Shown here piece by piece: positions 36,277 to 46,396 of a stretch of DNA of 64,000 bases (within the stretch, counting starts at the first letter, position 1; each line of letters begins with the position of its first letter). The stretch is from Chloroflexota bacterium (GTDB lineage Bacteria > Chloroflexota > Anaerolineae > Anaerolineales > UBA4823): assembly GCA_012516075.1 (NCBI GenBank), contig JAAYXE010000165.1, positions 1 to 64,000 on the forward strand, read 5' to 3'. The notes beneath the pieces were generated by a model that worked only from the letters and a program-made list of their open reading frames with translations, had not been told where the DNA came from and did no database searches. Both the position numbers and the translations under genes were made by a program.

Positions 36277-37113
36277 ATGATATACTCTCACTCTATGGAA
36301 CAAGACCTGACCTTCGCCGTACAACTCGCCCAGCAGGTAGGGGAACGCCTTATACAAAAGTTCAAACAGGACGGGCTGAAAACCCGGATCAAAGCCGATC
36401 ACTCTCTGGTGACGGAAGCCGATATTGCTGCTGACCAGATGATTGCAGATGCAGTTCAACAGCAGTATCCGGGAGATGTGCTGCTGAGTGAGGAACTGGC
36501 CCCTATCTACCACGCCCCCGCTTCGGTTGACCAATCGGCCGCAGGGAAAAGCGCCCACGAAAATGTCTGGGTTGTCGATCCGATCGATGGAACCACAAAT
36601 TTCAGCAAAGGCCTGCATGTCTGGGGTGTGCTGATCGCCCGCATGAGGGATGGCTGGCCCGAACTGGGTGTTCTTTATTTTCCCCTGCTTAAAGAGCTTT
36701 ACACCGCTCAGCGAGATGCAGGCGCATTTCTAAATGGTCACCCGATCCATGCCGATCCAGCCGGTCATGACACAGAAGAATCCTTTTTCGCCTGCTGTTC
36801 ACGCACCTTCCGGCGTTATAAAGTCAGCGTCCCCTATAAGCCGCGCATACTGGGTTCAACCGCATACTCCCTGTGCTGCGTCGCGCGTGGGGCGGCGCTG
36901 CTGGCGTTCGAAGCAACACCCAAGATCTGGGATATTGCAGCCGGATGGCTGCTCGTACACGAGGCCGGCGGCGTGATCGAGACTCTGGATGGAAGCGCCC
37001 CTTTCCCGATCCGTTACGAAGTTAATTATGCGCGCGAAAGCTTCCCCACCCTGGCCGGAGCATCCTCAGAGCTGACCCAGAAAGCACGCAGCCAGATCGT
37101 TCCCATCCGGTAA
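36277..37113 (+). CDS. Inositol monophosphatase family protein
   Basis: About 278 residues from the ATG at 36277 (another ATG at 36295 is equally possible; the region upstream is poorly coding-like). Mg-dependent phosphatase motifs: LVTEADIAAD, LLSEEL, WVVDPIDGTTNFSKGL and late IWDIAAGWLLVHEAGG. Substrates could be inositol phosphate, fructose-1,6-bisphosphate, histidinol phosphate or PAP, and sequence alone does not decide. It is transcribed away from the ECF sigma gene. Confidence 0.87.
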   Translation: MIYSHSMEQDLTFAVQLAQQVGERLIQKFKQDGLKTRIKADHSLVTEADIAADQMIADAVQQQYPGDVLLSEELAPIYHAPASVDQSAAGKSAHENVWVVDPIDGTTNFSKGLHVWGVLIARMRDGWPELGVLYFPLLKELYTAQRDAGAFLNGHPIHADPAGHDTEESFFACCSRTFRRYKVSVPYKPRILGSTAYSLCCVARGAALLAFEATPKIWDIAAGWLLVHEAGGVIETLDGSAPFPIRYEVNYARESFPTLAGASSELTQKARSQIVPIR

Positions 37114-37225
37114 AAACCGGAACCAGGCGCGGGATCTCGCGCATACCATAACCGGGTTTATAATTTTTCACGAGTCAATACAATCCAGGCAGAACAAATA
37201 ATCCAACCATTGAATGGAGGGAACA

Positions 37226-38218
37226 ATGCTGTATCGAAACCTTGGTTCATCTGGACTGAAGCTTTCAGTTTTCTCCCTGGGAGCTTGGGTTACCTACGGA
37301 GAACAGGTGGGTGAAGACGTTGCCTATGACTGCATGGTTGCGGCTTACGACCGTGGTGTGAATTTCTTCGATAATGCCGAGTCTTACGGTCACGGCCAGG
37401 CAGAAATCGTCATGGGTAATGTATTAAAGCGCACCGGCTGGAAACGCTCCGATCTGGTGATTTCGACCAAGATCTACTGGGGCGGCCCCGGGCCGAACGA
37501 CACCGGCCTGTCGTTTAAGCACATCATCGAAGGGGTAAATGCCTCGCTGAAGCGCCTGCAGCTCGAATATGTTGACCTGGTGTTCTGCCACCGCCCGGAT
37601 CTGGAGACACCGATAGAGGAAACAGTGCGCGCCATGACGCAGGTAATCCAGCAGGGCAAGGCATTTTACTGGGGAACGAGCGAGTGGAACGCCCGCCAGA
37701 TCACCGAGGCCTATGAGATCGCTCGCCGTGAACACCTGATTCCCCCCACGATGGAACAACCCCAGTATCATATGTTCCACCGCCATCGGGTTGAAGTGGA
37801 ATATGCGCCCCTGTACCGCCAGTACGGGCTGGGGACGACGATCTGGAGCCCGCTGGCCAGCGGCCTGCTGACGGGTAAATACAATGACGGCATCCCTGAA
37901 CAAAGCCGCCTGAGCCTGAAAGGCTATGAATGGCTCAGAAACCGGCTGCAGGATGAAGAGTGGAGAAAAAATCTCGAAAAAGTTCGCCAGCTGACAGAAG
38001 TCGCGAAAGATCTGAGCTGCACAATGTCGCAGCTGGCGCTTGCCTGGTGCGCGAAAAACCCCAATGTGAGCACGGTGATCACCGGCGCGTCCCGGCCAGA
38101 ACAGGTGGTTGAGAACATGAAAGCCCTGGATGTGATCGATAAACTCACGCCGGACGTGATGGAGCGTATTGAAGAGATCCTGGATAACCGCCCCGAACCC
38201 CCGCGCAACGAACGCTAG
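37226..38218 (+). CDS. Aldo/keto reductase, KCNAB-like
   Basis: About 330 residues from the ATG at 37226, chosen because a GGAGGG Shine-Dalgarno lies 5 nt before it; an ATG at 37214 overlaps that site. The (beta/alpha)8 fold is shown by [15 protein letters not shown] (catalytic Tyr/Asp), [17 protein letters not shown], the [11 protein letters not shown] strand with His and [11 protein letters not shown]. The sequence resembles the voltage-gated potassium channel beta-subunit type, which reduces aldehydes with NADPH; the natural substrate is unknown. Followed by a strong terminator. Confidence 0.9.
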   Translation: MLYRNLGSSGLKLSVFSLGAWVTYGEQVGEDVAYDCMVAAYDRGVNFFDNAESYGHGQAEIVMGNVLKRTGWKRSDLVISTKIYWGGPGPNDTGLSFKHIIEGVNASLKRLQLEYVDLVFCHRPDLETPIEETVRAMTQVIQQGKAFYWGTSEWNARQITEAYEIARREHLIPPTMEQPQYHMFHRHRVEVEYAPLYRQYGLGTTIWSPLASGLLTGKYNDGIPEQSRLSLKGYEWLRNRLQDEEWRKNLEKVRQLTEVAKDLSCTMSQLALAWCAKNPNVSTVITGASRPEQVVENMKALDVIDKLTPDVMERIEEILDNRPEPPRNER

Positions 38219-38236
38219 CTTCAGGAGCTATTGTAC

Positions 38237-38274
38237 AAAAACTGCCCGGGTGAAAACGTCCCGGGCAGTTTTTT
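38237..38274 (+). terminator. Terminator after the aldo/keto reductase
   Basis: AAAAACTGCCCGGG pairs with CCCGGGCAGTTTTT over a 9-nt loop, with a six-T run. Confidence 0.92.
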
Positions 38275-38322
38275 ATGTTCCTTTGGGTCGCTGCGCTATG
38301 CTTTAAATCTGCGCTCACCCAC

Positions 38323-38952
38323 TTACGATCCGTCCGCATCCTTACGACGCACCGGCTGGCGCAGCACGGTCTTCAACTTTTCGGGCGCAGTGCGTGAGGG
38401 ATCATTCAGGTAGATCTCGTGGTGCTTTCCGCGCATTTCAAAACCATTTTGAGGGATAAACTCGTGGTGCATTTTTTTCAGGGTCTCAGCCTCATCCGAA
38501 TATGGGCCAGTATAGAGAATCTGGACGGCAAGACCCTCATGAAACGGTTCGAAGCGAATTTTCTCCAGCTCCGGCAAGGGTTTCTTCTTGCGCGCCTGGT
38601 CGAGTGCACGCCGCACGATCTCAGCCGTGACCATTTCGGGCTGCATGATCATCATGGTCCATTCCCAGGCATCCTTGTCTCCCTGTAGAAAGACATTCAT
38701 ATCTTCAGCCCACCACAGTCCTTCCAGCGGCATAACACCGTAATCCACCCCCAGTTCCTTCTTCACCATAAACTTTATGGTATAGGCCAGCGAGTAGAGC
38801 GCTGACACGGCCTGTGAATAATCGCTCGAGGTGTTGGGATCGCCGTGACCGTCGATCATCAGAAAATTCATCTCGGGCACATCAACCACTTCAAATGCTC
38901 GACCTGGCTGGTAGAGGTGTTTATATTCCTTCTTATAATCCACCTTGTTCAT
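38323..38952 (-). CDS. GyrI-like small-molecule-binding protein
   Basis: A 209-residue protein with GyrI-like features: FEVVDVPEMNFLMIDGHGDPN near the N-terminus, LYSLAYTIKFMVKKELGVDYGVMPLEGLWW, and a C-terminal YTGPYSDEAETLKKMHHEF-IPQNGF-HEIYLNDPSRTAPEKLKTVLRQPV segment. Such domains bind drugs or hydrophobic ligands and are often linked to regulators or hydrolyse cyclopropanoid toxins. It overlaps the upstream PadR gene by 20 bp, so the regulator and binding protein are translated together. Confidence 0.85.
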   Translation of the reverse strand: MNKVDYKKEYKHLYQPGRAFEVVDVPEMNFLMIDGHGDPNTSSDYSQAVSALYSLAYTIKFMVKKELGVDYGVMPLEGLWWAEDMNVFLQGDKDAWEWTMMIMQPEMVTAEIVRRALDQARKKKPLPELEKIRFEPFHEGLAVQILYTGPYSDEAETLKKMHHEFIPQNGFEMRGKHHEIYLNDPSRTAPEKLKTVLRQPVRRKDADGS

Positions 38953-39478
38953 CCGCTGCCTCCATTCTCTGGATCAAATTGCTTACCCAATCCCTTTCGG
39001 CCTGAATCATATGCAGGCTGTAATCAAACATAGCCTCGACATTAGCCGGCAGAGGCTGCTGTGCCTGCCGGCGGCTGCGCAGGTGCGTCTGTGCAGCCTG
39101 AAGCTGCATCTGGTAATTTCGCAATGCAGCCAGGGCCTGTTTGGGCTCAAGTGCGGGAAGGTTCGCCAGCCCCAGTTGAAACGGCGTATAACAGCGCTGG
39201 GGTTCGGAAAGCGCCCACAGGATGGCCTCCTGCAGGGCCTGATTTCCCTGTTCTGTCAGGGCATACACTTTACGTCCCGGGCCTCGCCCCTGTGAGGGTG
39301 TGCGCTGGCTGTAAATCAGGCCCTCCTGTTCCAGCTTTTTCAACACGTAATAGATGGAGGAAAAACCGACCTCCGTCCATTCGCGCATACCCCTTGCTTC
39401 GATTACCTGCTCAAGCTCGTAGCCGTGACGGGGCTGCTCGGCGAGCAGGGTCAGGACTGCCAGTTCTGCGTTCGTCAT
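38933..39478 (-). CDS. PadR-family transcriptional regulator
   Basis: A 181-residue regulator: winged helix with AELAVLTLLAEQPRHGYELEQVIEARGMREW and FSSIYYVLKKLEQEGLI, wing RGPGRKVYALTEQGNQALQ, then a helical C-terminal dimerisation domain (about 85-181). PadR proteins respond to drugs or phenolics. It has a palindrome between its promoter and start codon, so it is likely autoregulated, together with the GyrI-like gene that follows. Confidence 0.9.
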   Translation of the reverse strand: MTNAELAVLTLLAEQPRHGYELEQVIEARGMREWTEVGFSSIYYVLKKLEQEGLIYSQRTPSQGRGPGRKVYALTEQGNQALQEAILWALSEPQRCYTPFQLGLANLPALEPKQALAALRNYQMQLQAAQTHLRSRRQAQQPLPANVEAMFDYSLHMIQAERDWVSNLIQRMEAADEQGGL

Positions 39479-39489
39479 TATTCTACCTG

Positions 39490-39535
39490 TAGAATATTCT
39501 ATATTCAGGATATATCATTTTTCCAAATTTGTCAA
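39490..39535 (-). promoter_or_regulatory. padR promoter and palindromic operator
   Basis: On the minus strand, TTGACA (39535-39530), a 17-nt spacer and TATCCT (39512-39507) form a promoter. Just downstream lies the perfect 12-bp palindrome TAGAATATTCTA (39490-39501), 12 nt before the padR ATG. Its place suggests binding by the PadR protein to block transcription. Confidence 0.65.
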
Positions 39536-39747
39536 TATGCAAGCCCTCCGCTTGCTCGACGCTTGATTCCAGCCAGTTTCAATACCTTTCCTTACCGTTT
39601 AGTGAGCCTTCGCTGACAGGTGAATGGTTTTATGATATACAAGTAATTGGCTGCGGGAAGTCGAACCGGCTTAGGACAGCGTCCCTCCGGTATTAACCAG
39701 ATTTCCTCCCATATTTCATCCCACATTCACCGCTGAGAGGGCTGGTA

Positions 39748-41634
39748 TTGGACACCTATCGCATTACGCAAAACCTGGATCCAGAACCTAATCGAGACCT
39801 GACCCAACAGCTTCAGGCGGGCGAAACCCTGGCCGGCCGTTATCTGATCGACAGTGTGATCGGTGTCGGCGGGATGGGGGCTGTGTATCGCGCCCGCGAC
39901 CTGCACTTCCCCAATGTTGTCAAGCTGGTCGCGGTCAAAGAGATGGTCAACCTGGCGCCAGACCCGATGGCCCGGGCAACCATCATCCGCAATTTCGAGC
40001 GCGAAGCCAACATTCTGGCCACCCTGGACCACCGGGCGATCCCCCGCATTTACGATTATTTCACCATCAATGAGCGTTCCTATCTGGTTCTGGAATACGT
40101 CAACGGCAAAGATCTGGAAGCCATCATCAACGAAAGACAGGAGCCGCTCAGCGAACTGCAGGTGGTCACCTGGGCCATAGAGCTCTGCGACGTGCTGCAT
40201 TTCCTGCACACGCTGAAGCCGGAACCGATTGTGTTCCGTGATATGAAACCTTCCAACGTAATGGTCAACCAGCAGGACCACATTGTGCTGGTTGATTTTG
40301 GGATCGCCAAAACCTTTCAAACCGGCCAGCGCGGAACCATGATCGGTACGGAGGGGTATTCACCGCCGGAACAGTACCGGGGCGAAGCCACCCCTCAGGC
40401 GGATATCTATGCCCTGGGAGCAACACTGCATCACCTGATGACCCGGCGCGATCCGCGCCTGGAAGCCCCTTTTTCCTTCGCCGAGCGCCCGATCCGCAAA
40501 TACAATCCCAATATCTCTCCTGAGCTGGAGGCAGTGATCTTCAAAGCCCTGCAGTACAACCCGGAAGATCGTTTTCGCACCGCGGAGGAGATGAAGAAAG
40601 CTCTGCTGGCTGCAGCGAAGAAAACCGGTCTGCTGCCGCATGTCCCCTTCCCAACCGCCAGCACTGTCGAAGAGAATCAGATCCGGCCGGTCTGGACCTT
40701 CGAATGTGAAGACGAAATACGGGGGACGCCGCTGTTCCATGAAGGCATCGTTTACACAGGCTCTTATGATAACAATCTGTATGCCCTCTCGGCAGCCGAT
40801 GGGGAGTTCCAGTGGAAATACCCGACGGAAGGGGGAATCGTCAGCCGCCCGGCAGCTTTCGAAGGACACGTTTACTTTGGTTCTGAGGACACCCGTCTCT
40901 ATGTAATCACCGCTCGCGGCGGCCGCATCAACTGGACACACTACACCCGGGGACCTGTCCGCTCTTCGCCGACCATTGCCGAAGGACATGTCTTTATCGG
41001 CTCGGATGATGGCTATCTGCATGCACTAAACGCCGCCACCGGGCGGCTGGTCTGGAGCACCGATGCAGGCAGCGCCATCCGCTCCACGCCGCTGGTTTTC
41101 CATGAAAACGTCTACTTTGGCACCCAGAGCGGTGAGTTCTACTGCCTGAATTTCAACGGATCGATCCGCTGGCGCTTCAGCGCCAAACGCGCGATCACAT
41201 CCTCGCCGGTCATTTCGCAGGGGATCGTTTATTTTGGGTCGGTCGACTCTACCCTCTACGCACTGGACTGCAAGTCCGGCTGGGTGATATGGCGCTACCG
41301 GTTCGAAAAACCATCCATCTCTACACCCTGCATCCACGACAATTTGCTGTTCACCGGCGCAACGGATGGGAACATCTATTGTATTGACGCCAGTACTGCG
41401 AAAGAGGTGTGGCGCTTCACGACAGAGCATCAGGTTACAGGATCGCCCATTTTCTATAACGATTCGGTCTACTGTGGGTCTGTGGACGGACACCTGTACT
41501 GTCTGGATTACCGCACAGGCCGCCTGAGGTGGAAGTTCATGACCGGCGGGCCAATTACTGGCACACCTGCTGTAAACGGCGATAAAATCTATATTGGTTC
41601 GCTGGATCATAAACTTTACGCCTTAACGGCCTGA
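39748..41634 (+). CDS. Soluble Ser/Thr protein kinase with eight-bladed PQQ-type propeller
   Basis: A 628-residue protein from a TTG at 39748 (AGAGG Shine-Dalgarno, 9 nt). Kinase domain (about 30-300): GVGGMGAVYRARD, VAVKE, catalytic loop FRDMKPSN (Phe in place of His of HRD) and DFG. From about 315 there are eight propeller repeats with YFGS/YTGS, Trp at blade start and LYALxxxxG endings. No membrane helix lies between the two parts, so the propeller is cytoplasmic. It probably scaffolds or senses partner proteins. First gene of the kinase-phosphatase-FHA cluster (13-bp gap to the phosphatase). Confidence 0.9.
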   Translation: MDTYRITQNLDPEPNRDLTQQLQAGETLAGRYLIDSVIGVGGMGAVYRARDLHFPNVVKLVAVKEMVNLAPDPMARATIIRNFEREANILATLDHRAIPRIYDYFTINERSYLVLEYVNGKDLEAIINERQEPLSELQVVTWAIELCDVLHFLHTLKPEPIVFRDMKPSNVMVNQQDHIVLVDFGIAKTFQTGQRGTMIGTEGYSPPEQYRGEATPQADIYALGATLHHLMTRRDPRLEAPFSFAERPIRKYNPNISPELEAVIFKALQYNPEDRFRTAEEMKKALLAAAKKTGLLPHVPFPTASTVEENQIRPVWTFECEDEIRGTPLFHEGIVYTGSYDNNLYALSAADGEFQWKYPTEGGIVSRPAAFEGHVYFGSEDTRLYVITARGGRINWTHYTRGPVRSSPTIAEGHVFIGSDDGYLHALNAATGRLVWSTDAGSAIRSTPLVFHENVYFGTQSGEFYCLNFNGSIRWRFSAKRAITSSPVISQGIVYFGSVDSTLYALDCKSGWVIWRYRFEKPSISTPCIHDNLLFTGATDGNIYCIDASTAKEVWRFTTEHQVTGSPIFYNDSVYCGSVDGHLYCLDYRTGRLRWKFMTGGPITGTPAVNGDKIYIGSLDHKLYALTA

Positions 41635-41647
41635 TGCGGAGAAATGG

Positions 41648-42565
41648 ATGTCTGGTTTCTGGCAAAAGATATTCGAGCGTTTTAAACGCCAATCGCGGGA
41701 TGCCCCCACCCCACCGCCATCCACGGAAAGTGAAGCACCGGTTGCGGCCGAATCTGAAACCCCAGCCGCCGGTGCAGGCAGCGGTGAAGTTGATCCACCC
41801 CAGCTCCTCGCAGCCTGTGCCCAGTCCGTCGGGCTGCTGCGCGACCACAATGAAGACTCCATGTTCATGCTCTCAACAACCATCACCGGCAGTGATGAAC
41901 AGCTCCCATTTGGACTGTACATCGTTGCCGATGGCATGGGGGGGCACAGCAATGGAGAAGTGGCCAGCAGCATCGCCGTTCGCACCGTAGCACACCGGGT
42001 AATCGAGCGGCTGTACACGCCCCTCCTCAAGTCGCCAGGAAGTTCACCGGAGGTCTCGATCCAGGAGGTGATGCAGGAGAGCACCCTGGAAGCCCACGAG
42101 ATCATCACCAGAGAAGCACCGGGCGGCGGCACGACCTTAACAGCAGCCCTGATCCTGGGCAGCCAGATGACCATCACCCATGTCGGTGACAGCCGGGCCT
42201 GTTACATCTCTCCCCAGGGTGAGCTGAAGGTTCTTACTCGCGATCATTCCCTTGTTCAGCGGCTCGTAGAGTTGAAGCAGCTTTCACCCGAGGAGGCCGC
42301 TATCCACCCGCAGCGCAACGTACTCTACCGGGCGCTTGGTCAGGGCGAGCCGCTGGAACCAGACATTCAGACCTTTCCCCTGCCCGAGGGCGGCAGTTTG
42401 CTGATTTGCTCCGATGGGCTGTGGGGAGCTGCACCGGAAAACGAGATCACGCAAAGCGCCCTGCACATCTCTTCCCCTCTGGAAGCCTGCCAGCGGATGG
42501 TCGACTCCGCAAACCAGGCTGGTGGTCCGGACAATATCAGCGTAATCCTGGTTCGCCTGCCGTAG
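41648..42565 (+). CDS. PP2C-family Ser/Thr protein phosphatase
   Basis: A 305-residue Mn/Mg-dependent phosphatase with a Pro/Glu-rich leader (about 10-50) before the domain. Motifs in order: [13 protein letters not shown] (metal ligands), [45 protein letters not shown] and [11 protein letters not shown]. It likely reverses phosphorylation by the kinase encoded just upstream, forming a writer/eraser pair. It ends 10 nt before the J-domain/FHA gene. Confidence 0.94.
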   Translation: MSGFWQKIFERFKRQSRDAPTPPPSTESEAPVAAESETPAAGAGSGEVDPPQLLAACAQSVGLLRDHNEDSMFMLSTTITGSDEQLPFGLYIVADGMGGHSNGEVASSIAVRTVAHRVIERLYTPLLKSPGSSPEVSIQEVMQESTLEAHEIITREAPGGGTTLTAALILGSQMTITHVGDSRACYISPQGELKVLTRDHSLVQRLVELKQLSPEEAAIHPQRNVLYRALGQGEPLEPDIQTFPLPEGGSLLICSDGLWGAAPENEITQSALHISSPLEACQRMVDSANQAGGPDNISVILVRLP

Positions 42566-42575
42566 GCCTACCCAC

Positions 42576-44576
42576 ATGAGTCAAACCCTCACAACGCTGT
42601 ATTCAATTCTGGGCATCTCCCGTACGGCCAGTACGGAGGAAATCCGGCGGGCCTACCACCACGCGGCCCGCCACTATCACCCCGATGTGAATACACGCCC
42701 GGGTGAGACGGAACTTTTCCTGCAGGCGCAGCAAGCATACGAAATTCTTTCAGATCCCCAGAAGCGGGCCGCCTACGACGCAACCCTGCCCGCGATGGAG
42801 CCGTCCGACTCTCCGGTACGGGTGCGCACCACGTACAGCCGGACCTTTCTCCCCGTCCTGGATGCACCCCAGCTGGTCTATGCGCTCCTGGAGTTTACGC
42901 CGCCATTGCCAGACAGTCGGGCCAGCGCCTCCAGAACAGCTCTCAACCTGGCTCTGGTGCTGGATCATTCGACCTCCATGCAGGGCGCGCGTATCCAGGC
43001 CGTGAAAGCAGCCGCACTGGAGTTAATCGGCCAGCTCAGCCCGCAGGACATACTCTCGGTCATCGTCTTTAACGACCGGGCCGAGACCCTGTTATCTGGC
43101 GCCGTTCAGGCGGAATCGAAAGACATTGCAGCCCGCATTAACCACATTGAAGCAGGGGGCGGAACAGAAATTTACCGCGGGCTTGCCGCCGGGTATGCCG
43201 AACTTCGCCGCCACTTGAGTCCTGAAAGAGTCAACCATCTGATTCTGCTGACCGATGGCCGCACCTATGGAGATGAAGCAGCCTGCCTGGAGCTGGCTGA
43301 ACAGGCAGCCAGAACCGGTGTAGGTATCAGCGGGATTGGGTTTGGCAGCGAATGGAACGATATTTTTCTTGACGAGCTGTGTGCCAGGACCGGCTGCAGT
43401 GCAGATTTCATCCTGCATCCGTCCAGTCTTAAAGGCTATCTGGCCAAAAAATTTAAGGACTTAAGCCTGGATAACGCCGGGCGGGTAGAACTTACCCTGG
43501 GGCCGCTGCCGGATGTGGAACTGACGGCCGTACAGCGCATCTGTCCGGATCCCGGTCCACTGCCGGTGAATTCACCGCTGACCCTTGGAAGAGTGCCGCG
43601 CGCGGGGAAGCTCTCTGTCCTGTTCGAATTCAAGCTCCAGCCACTGCACGGGATGACTGGTCAGGTTCATTTGCTCTCAGCCAGCGCTTCCATCCAGCCC
43701 CCCTCCGGCCAGGCGGCCTCCCTCTGGATTGAGCTGGAACGACCACTGGGAGAAAGCGACCAGCCTGAGCACCCTCCGCAGGAGATCCTGCAGGCTGTCT
43801 CCCAGCTCACCATGCACCGCCTGCAAGAACAGGCCCGCCGCAGCGTCGCCGAGGGCGATATCAGCGCCGGGACACGGCATCTTCAGGCCCTGGCCACGCA
43901 CCTGCTGGCCGGCGGCGCGCAGAGCCTGGCTGACGATGTATTCAGAGAGACCGTCCATCTTCAGAAATATCGCGATTACAGCCAGACAGGCGCCAAGCAG
44001 ATTAAATACGGAACACGGGCCCTGATCCTGCCTTCCATACCCTCACTGGATCAGGATGCTGTTCCGCTGCCGGAATGCCAGCATCAGGAACCTGCTGGTG
44101 CACTGTTCTGCAGTTCCTGCGGTATCCGGCTTGACCAGGTCAGGCAGCAGCCGTCCTCCGAGAACACTGCGGCAGCAGCTGAACAATCTGGCCACGCTCT
44201 CGACTCCCCGGATTTATTTATTGCGCTTAAAATGATAGAAGCTGACGTTGTTCTTCCGGTGGCCGGTCAGTCAGAGATCACACTGGGGAGGATCAGCGAG
44301 GGCCAGCCGTTTATTCCCGATATCGATCTGGGACCTTATCGGGCTTTCGAGGCCGGCGTCTCTCGCCTGCATGCAGCCCTGCAGATCGAAGATCAAAAGC
44401 TCTACATTGTAGATCTTGGCTCCGCCAATGGAACCCGGATCAACGATAAAAAGATCAAACCCCACCAGCCGCATCCTCTCCACAATGGAGATGTGTGCAC
44501 ATTCGGACGGTTAAAAGTTCAAATCCTTTTCCAATTATCCACTCAGAACGAGGCTCAACAATGCCCTTCACATTAG
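42576..44576 (+). CDS. J-domain/VWA/zinc-ribbon/FHA fusion protein
   Basis: A 666-residue protein with four modules. J domain (about 5-68) with His35-Pro-Asp37; VWA domain (about 120-300) with the MIDAS DHSTSM (Asp130) and a later [10 protein letters not shown]; a helical/beta region; a zinc-ribbon-like FCSSCG with a Cys-Gln-His partner (about 500-520); and a C-terminal FHA domain (about 560-655: [26 protein letters not shown]). FHA domains read phosphothreonine, so the adjacent kinase/phosphatase should control it, while the J domain implies recruitment of DnaK. This module order is not one I recognise from characterised proteins. Confidence 0.9.
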   Translation: MSQTLTTLYSILGISRTASTEEIRRAYHHAARHYHPDVNTRPGETELFLQAQQAYEILSDPQKRAAYDATLPAMEPSDSPVRVRTTYSRTFLPVLDAPQLVYALLEFTPPLPDSRASASRTALNLALVLDHSTSMQGARIQAVKAAALELIGQLSPQDILSVIVFNDRAETLLSGAVQAESKDIAARINHIEAGGGTEIYRGLAAGYAELRRHLSPERVNHLILLTDGRTYGDEAACLELAEQAARTGVGISGIGFGSEWNDIFLDELCARTGCSADFILHPSSLKGYLAKKFKDLSLDNAGRVELTLGPLPDVELTAVQRICPDPGPLPVNSPLTLGRVPRAGKLSVLFEFKLQPLHGMTGQVHLLSASASIQPPSGQAASLWIELERPLGESDQPEHPPQEILQAVSQLTMHRLQEQARRSVAEGDISAGTRHLQALATHLLAGGAQSLADDVFRETVHLQKYRDYSQTGAKQIKYGTRALILPSIPSLDQDAVPLPECQHQEPAGALFCSSCGIRLDQVRQQPSSENTAAAAEQSGHALDSPDLFIALKMIEADVVLPVAGQSEITLGRISEGQPFIPDIDLGPYRAFEAGVSRLHAALQIEDQKLYIVDLGSANGTRINDKKIKPHQPHPLHNGDVCTFGRLKVQILFQLSTQNEAQQCPSH

Positions 44577-44803
44577 TCCTGCATATCCAAAATTCTGACC
44601 CTGTCGTTGGTGAGGTGGACGAATTACCTTCCCCGTCTGATACAATGATTCTGGTAAAAAACCCGCGAAAAATAGATGGGAAAGACCTGCCGTTTCTGGA
44701 CGAAAACGCTGTGTCTGTTTACTGGCCCATCGATCGCCTGAACTTCATTGAGGTGCTGAGTGACGGGGAGGAGGAAGAAATCATTGGCTTTGTGAGGGAG
44801 TGA
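44561..44803 (+). CDS. 80-residue conserved-looking acidic protein
   Basis: About 80 residues from the ATG at 44561, which overlaps the FHA gene end by 16 bp. The start is preferred because an upstream in-frame ATG at 44495 lies deeper inside the FHA gene. The sequence begins [22 protein letters not shown] and ends [24 protein letters not shown]; predicted strands are rich in Ile/Val with an acidic tail. No family is recognised. It lies 4 nt ahead of the response regulator and may be a small partner in the same circuit. Confidence 0.65.
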   Translation: MPFTLVLHIQNSDPVVGEVDELPSPSDTMILVKNPRKIDGKDLPFLDENAVSVYWPIDRLNFIEVLSDGEEEEIIGFVRE

Positions 44804-44807
44804 TTCC

Positions 44808-45557
44808 ATGACAGATGCCCCGATCAGAGACCGCCATATCCTGGTGGTTGACGATGAAGAGCGCATGGTGCGCTTTATCCGCCTGAATCTTGAACATGAT
44901 GGCTTTCGCGTGAGTGAGGCCTTCAATGGTACGCAGGCCATTGAAAAGGTGCGCAACAACCTGCCTGATCTGGTCCTGCTGGATGTCATGATGCCGGATA
45001 TCGACGGGTTTGAAGTGCTCAAAATTATCCGGGAGGTCTCCCAGGTTCCGGTGATTATGCTCACCGCCAAAGGCGAAGAAGACGACCGCGTACGCGGCCT
45101 GGAACTGGGAGCCGATGATTACATTACCAAGCCGTTCAGTCCGCGCGAGCTTACCAGCAGGGTGCGCGCAGTTCTGCGCCGTACAGAAAGTGCAGCCGGA
45201 CAGACACATGGCTTAATCGAGGTGGACGACCGGTTGAAGCTCGACTTCGACCGTCGCGAAGTGTGGGTCGATGGAAAGCTGGTCCAGCTGCGGCCGACGG
45301 AATACCGCCTGCTGTATCATCTGGTGCAGAATGCCGGCTGGGTGGTCACTCACGACCAGCTGCTGGCAAAGGTATGGGGATACGAATACCGGGACGAACC
45401 CCACTACGTGCGCCTGTACATCAACTACTTACGCAAGAAGCTGGAAGAAGATCCATCCAACCCGAAATACATCCTGACCGAACGGGGTGTGGGCTACCGG
45501 TTTGTGGATTTTCGCCGCCAGAAAAACCCTGAAAGTGAAGGCAGCGCGCAGTCGTGA
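44808..45557 (+). CDS. OmpR-family response regulator
   Basis: A 249-residue two-domain regulator. Receiver (about 9-122): acidic pocket VVDDEERMV, phospho-Asp in [13 protein letters not shown], Thr in [11 protein letters not shown] and Lys in [10 protein letters not shown]. The winged-helix effector (about 145-245) has [21 protein letters not shown] and [38 protein letters not shown]. No histidine kinase is nearby. Its position after a kinase/phosphatase/FHA set suggests possible cross-control by Ser/Thr phosphorylation, which is inference. Confidence 0.94.
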   Translation: MTDAPIRDRHILVVDDEERMVRFIRLNLEHDGFRVSEAFNGTQAIEKVRNNLPDLVLLDVMMPDIDGFEVLKIIREVSQVPVIMLTAKGEEDDRVRGLELGADDYITKPFSPRELTSRVRAVLRRTESAAGQTHGLIEVDDRLKLDFDRREVWVDGKLVQLRPTEYRLLYHLVQNAGWVVTHDQLLAKVWGYEYRDEPHYVRLYINYLRKKLEEDPSNPKYILTERGVGYRFVDFRRQKNPESEGSAQS

Positions 45558-45659
45558 GCCGCGCTTACATTCCGGACAATGATGGTCGGAACTGCACAGA
45601 TTGTTTCCTCTTGCCAGTCCCGATTCTATAGGCTATACTGCGAACCGGAGGAGTGATGA

Positions 45660-46316
45660 ATGGCAGTCAAACAACGCATTCTTTTAGTCGATGATCATGA
45701 GGTGGTTCGTCTGGGACTTAAGTCGCTGCTCGAACGCCACCCGAATTTTGAAGTTGTCGCCGAAGCGGGCACAGCTCGCGAGGCGGTGGAATGCGTTGAA
45801 CAGTACCAGCCTGATGTGGTGGTAATGGACATCCGGCTGCCAGGCGGTTCGGGTATCGAGGCCTGTGAGGAAATAACCGAAAAATACCCCAACACCAAAG
45901 TGATCATGCTGACCTCTTACGCTGAGGACGAGATGCTCTTCTCCGCGATCCGCGCCGGGGCGGCCGGTTATGTGCTCAAGCAAATCGGCGGTGAAGACCT
46001 GGTGCGGGCGATTGAAGCGGTCGGCCGCGGTGAAGCATTGCTTGATCCGGCGGTTACCCAGCGCATCTTCCAGGAAGTGCGTAAAGCGGCTAAAGAAGAA
46101 GAGGCATCCGCCTTTTCAGCGCTGACCCAGCAGGAAAAACATGTGCTGCTGCTGGTATCGGAGGGAAAAACCAACCGGGAAATTGCCAAGTCGCTTTTCC
46201 TGGGTGAGGGCACAGTACGCAACTATGTGAGCAGCATTCTCTCCAAGCTCGGCGTCAGCAACCGGGCGGAAGCGGCTGCCTACGCAGTCGAGCATAACCT
46301 GAAAGATTATCTCTAA
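45660..46316 (+). CDS. NarL/LuxR-family response regulator
   Basis: A 218-residue regulator. Receiver: [17 protein letters not shown], phospho-Asp in [13 protein letters not shown] and the switch residues in [11 protein letters not shown] and [12 protein letters not shown]. The LuxR-type HTH (about 150-210) has [44 protein letters not shown], close to DevR/DosR. The 102-bp gap to the previous gene includes room for its own promoter. A second response regulator without a cognate kinase in this cluster. Confidence 0.95.
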   Translation: MAVKQRILLVDDHEVVRLGLKSLLERHPNFEVVAEAGTAREAVECVEQYQPDVVVMDIRLPGGSGIEACEEITEKYPNTKVIMLTSYAEDEMLFSAIRAGAAGYVLKQIGGEDLVRAIEAVGRGEALLDPAVTQRIFQEVRKAAKEEEASAFSALTQQEKHVLLLVSEGKTNREIAKSLFLGEGTVRNYVSSILSKLGVSNRAEAAAYAVEHNLKDYL

Positions 46317-46333
46317 TTTCCCTGGTTAAAATC

Positions 46334-46378
46334 AAAGCCCTGAGAGGATATAGCGATCAACTCTCAGGGCTTTTTTTT
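46334..46378. terminator. Terminator after the NarL-type regulator
   Basis: AAAGCCCTGAGAG pairs with CTCTCAGGGCTTT over a 14-nt loop, followed by eight T on the plus strand. It also lies at the end of the convergent DUF971 gene. Confidence 0.9.
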
Positions 46379-46396
46379 ATTGATACAGCAGGAAAT

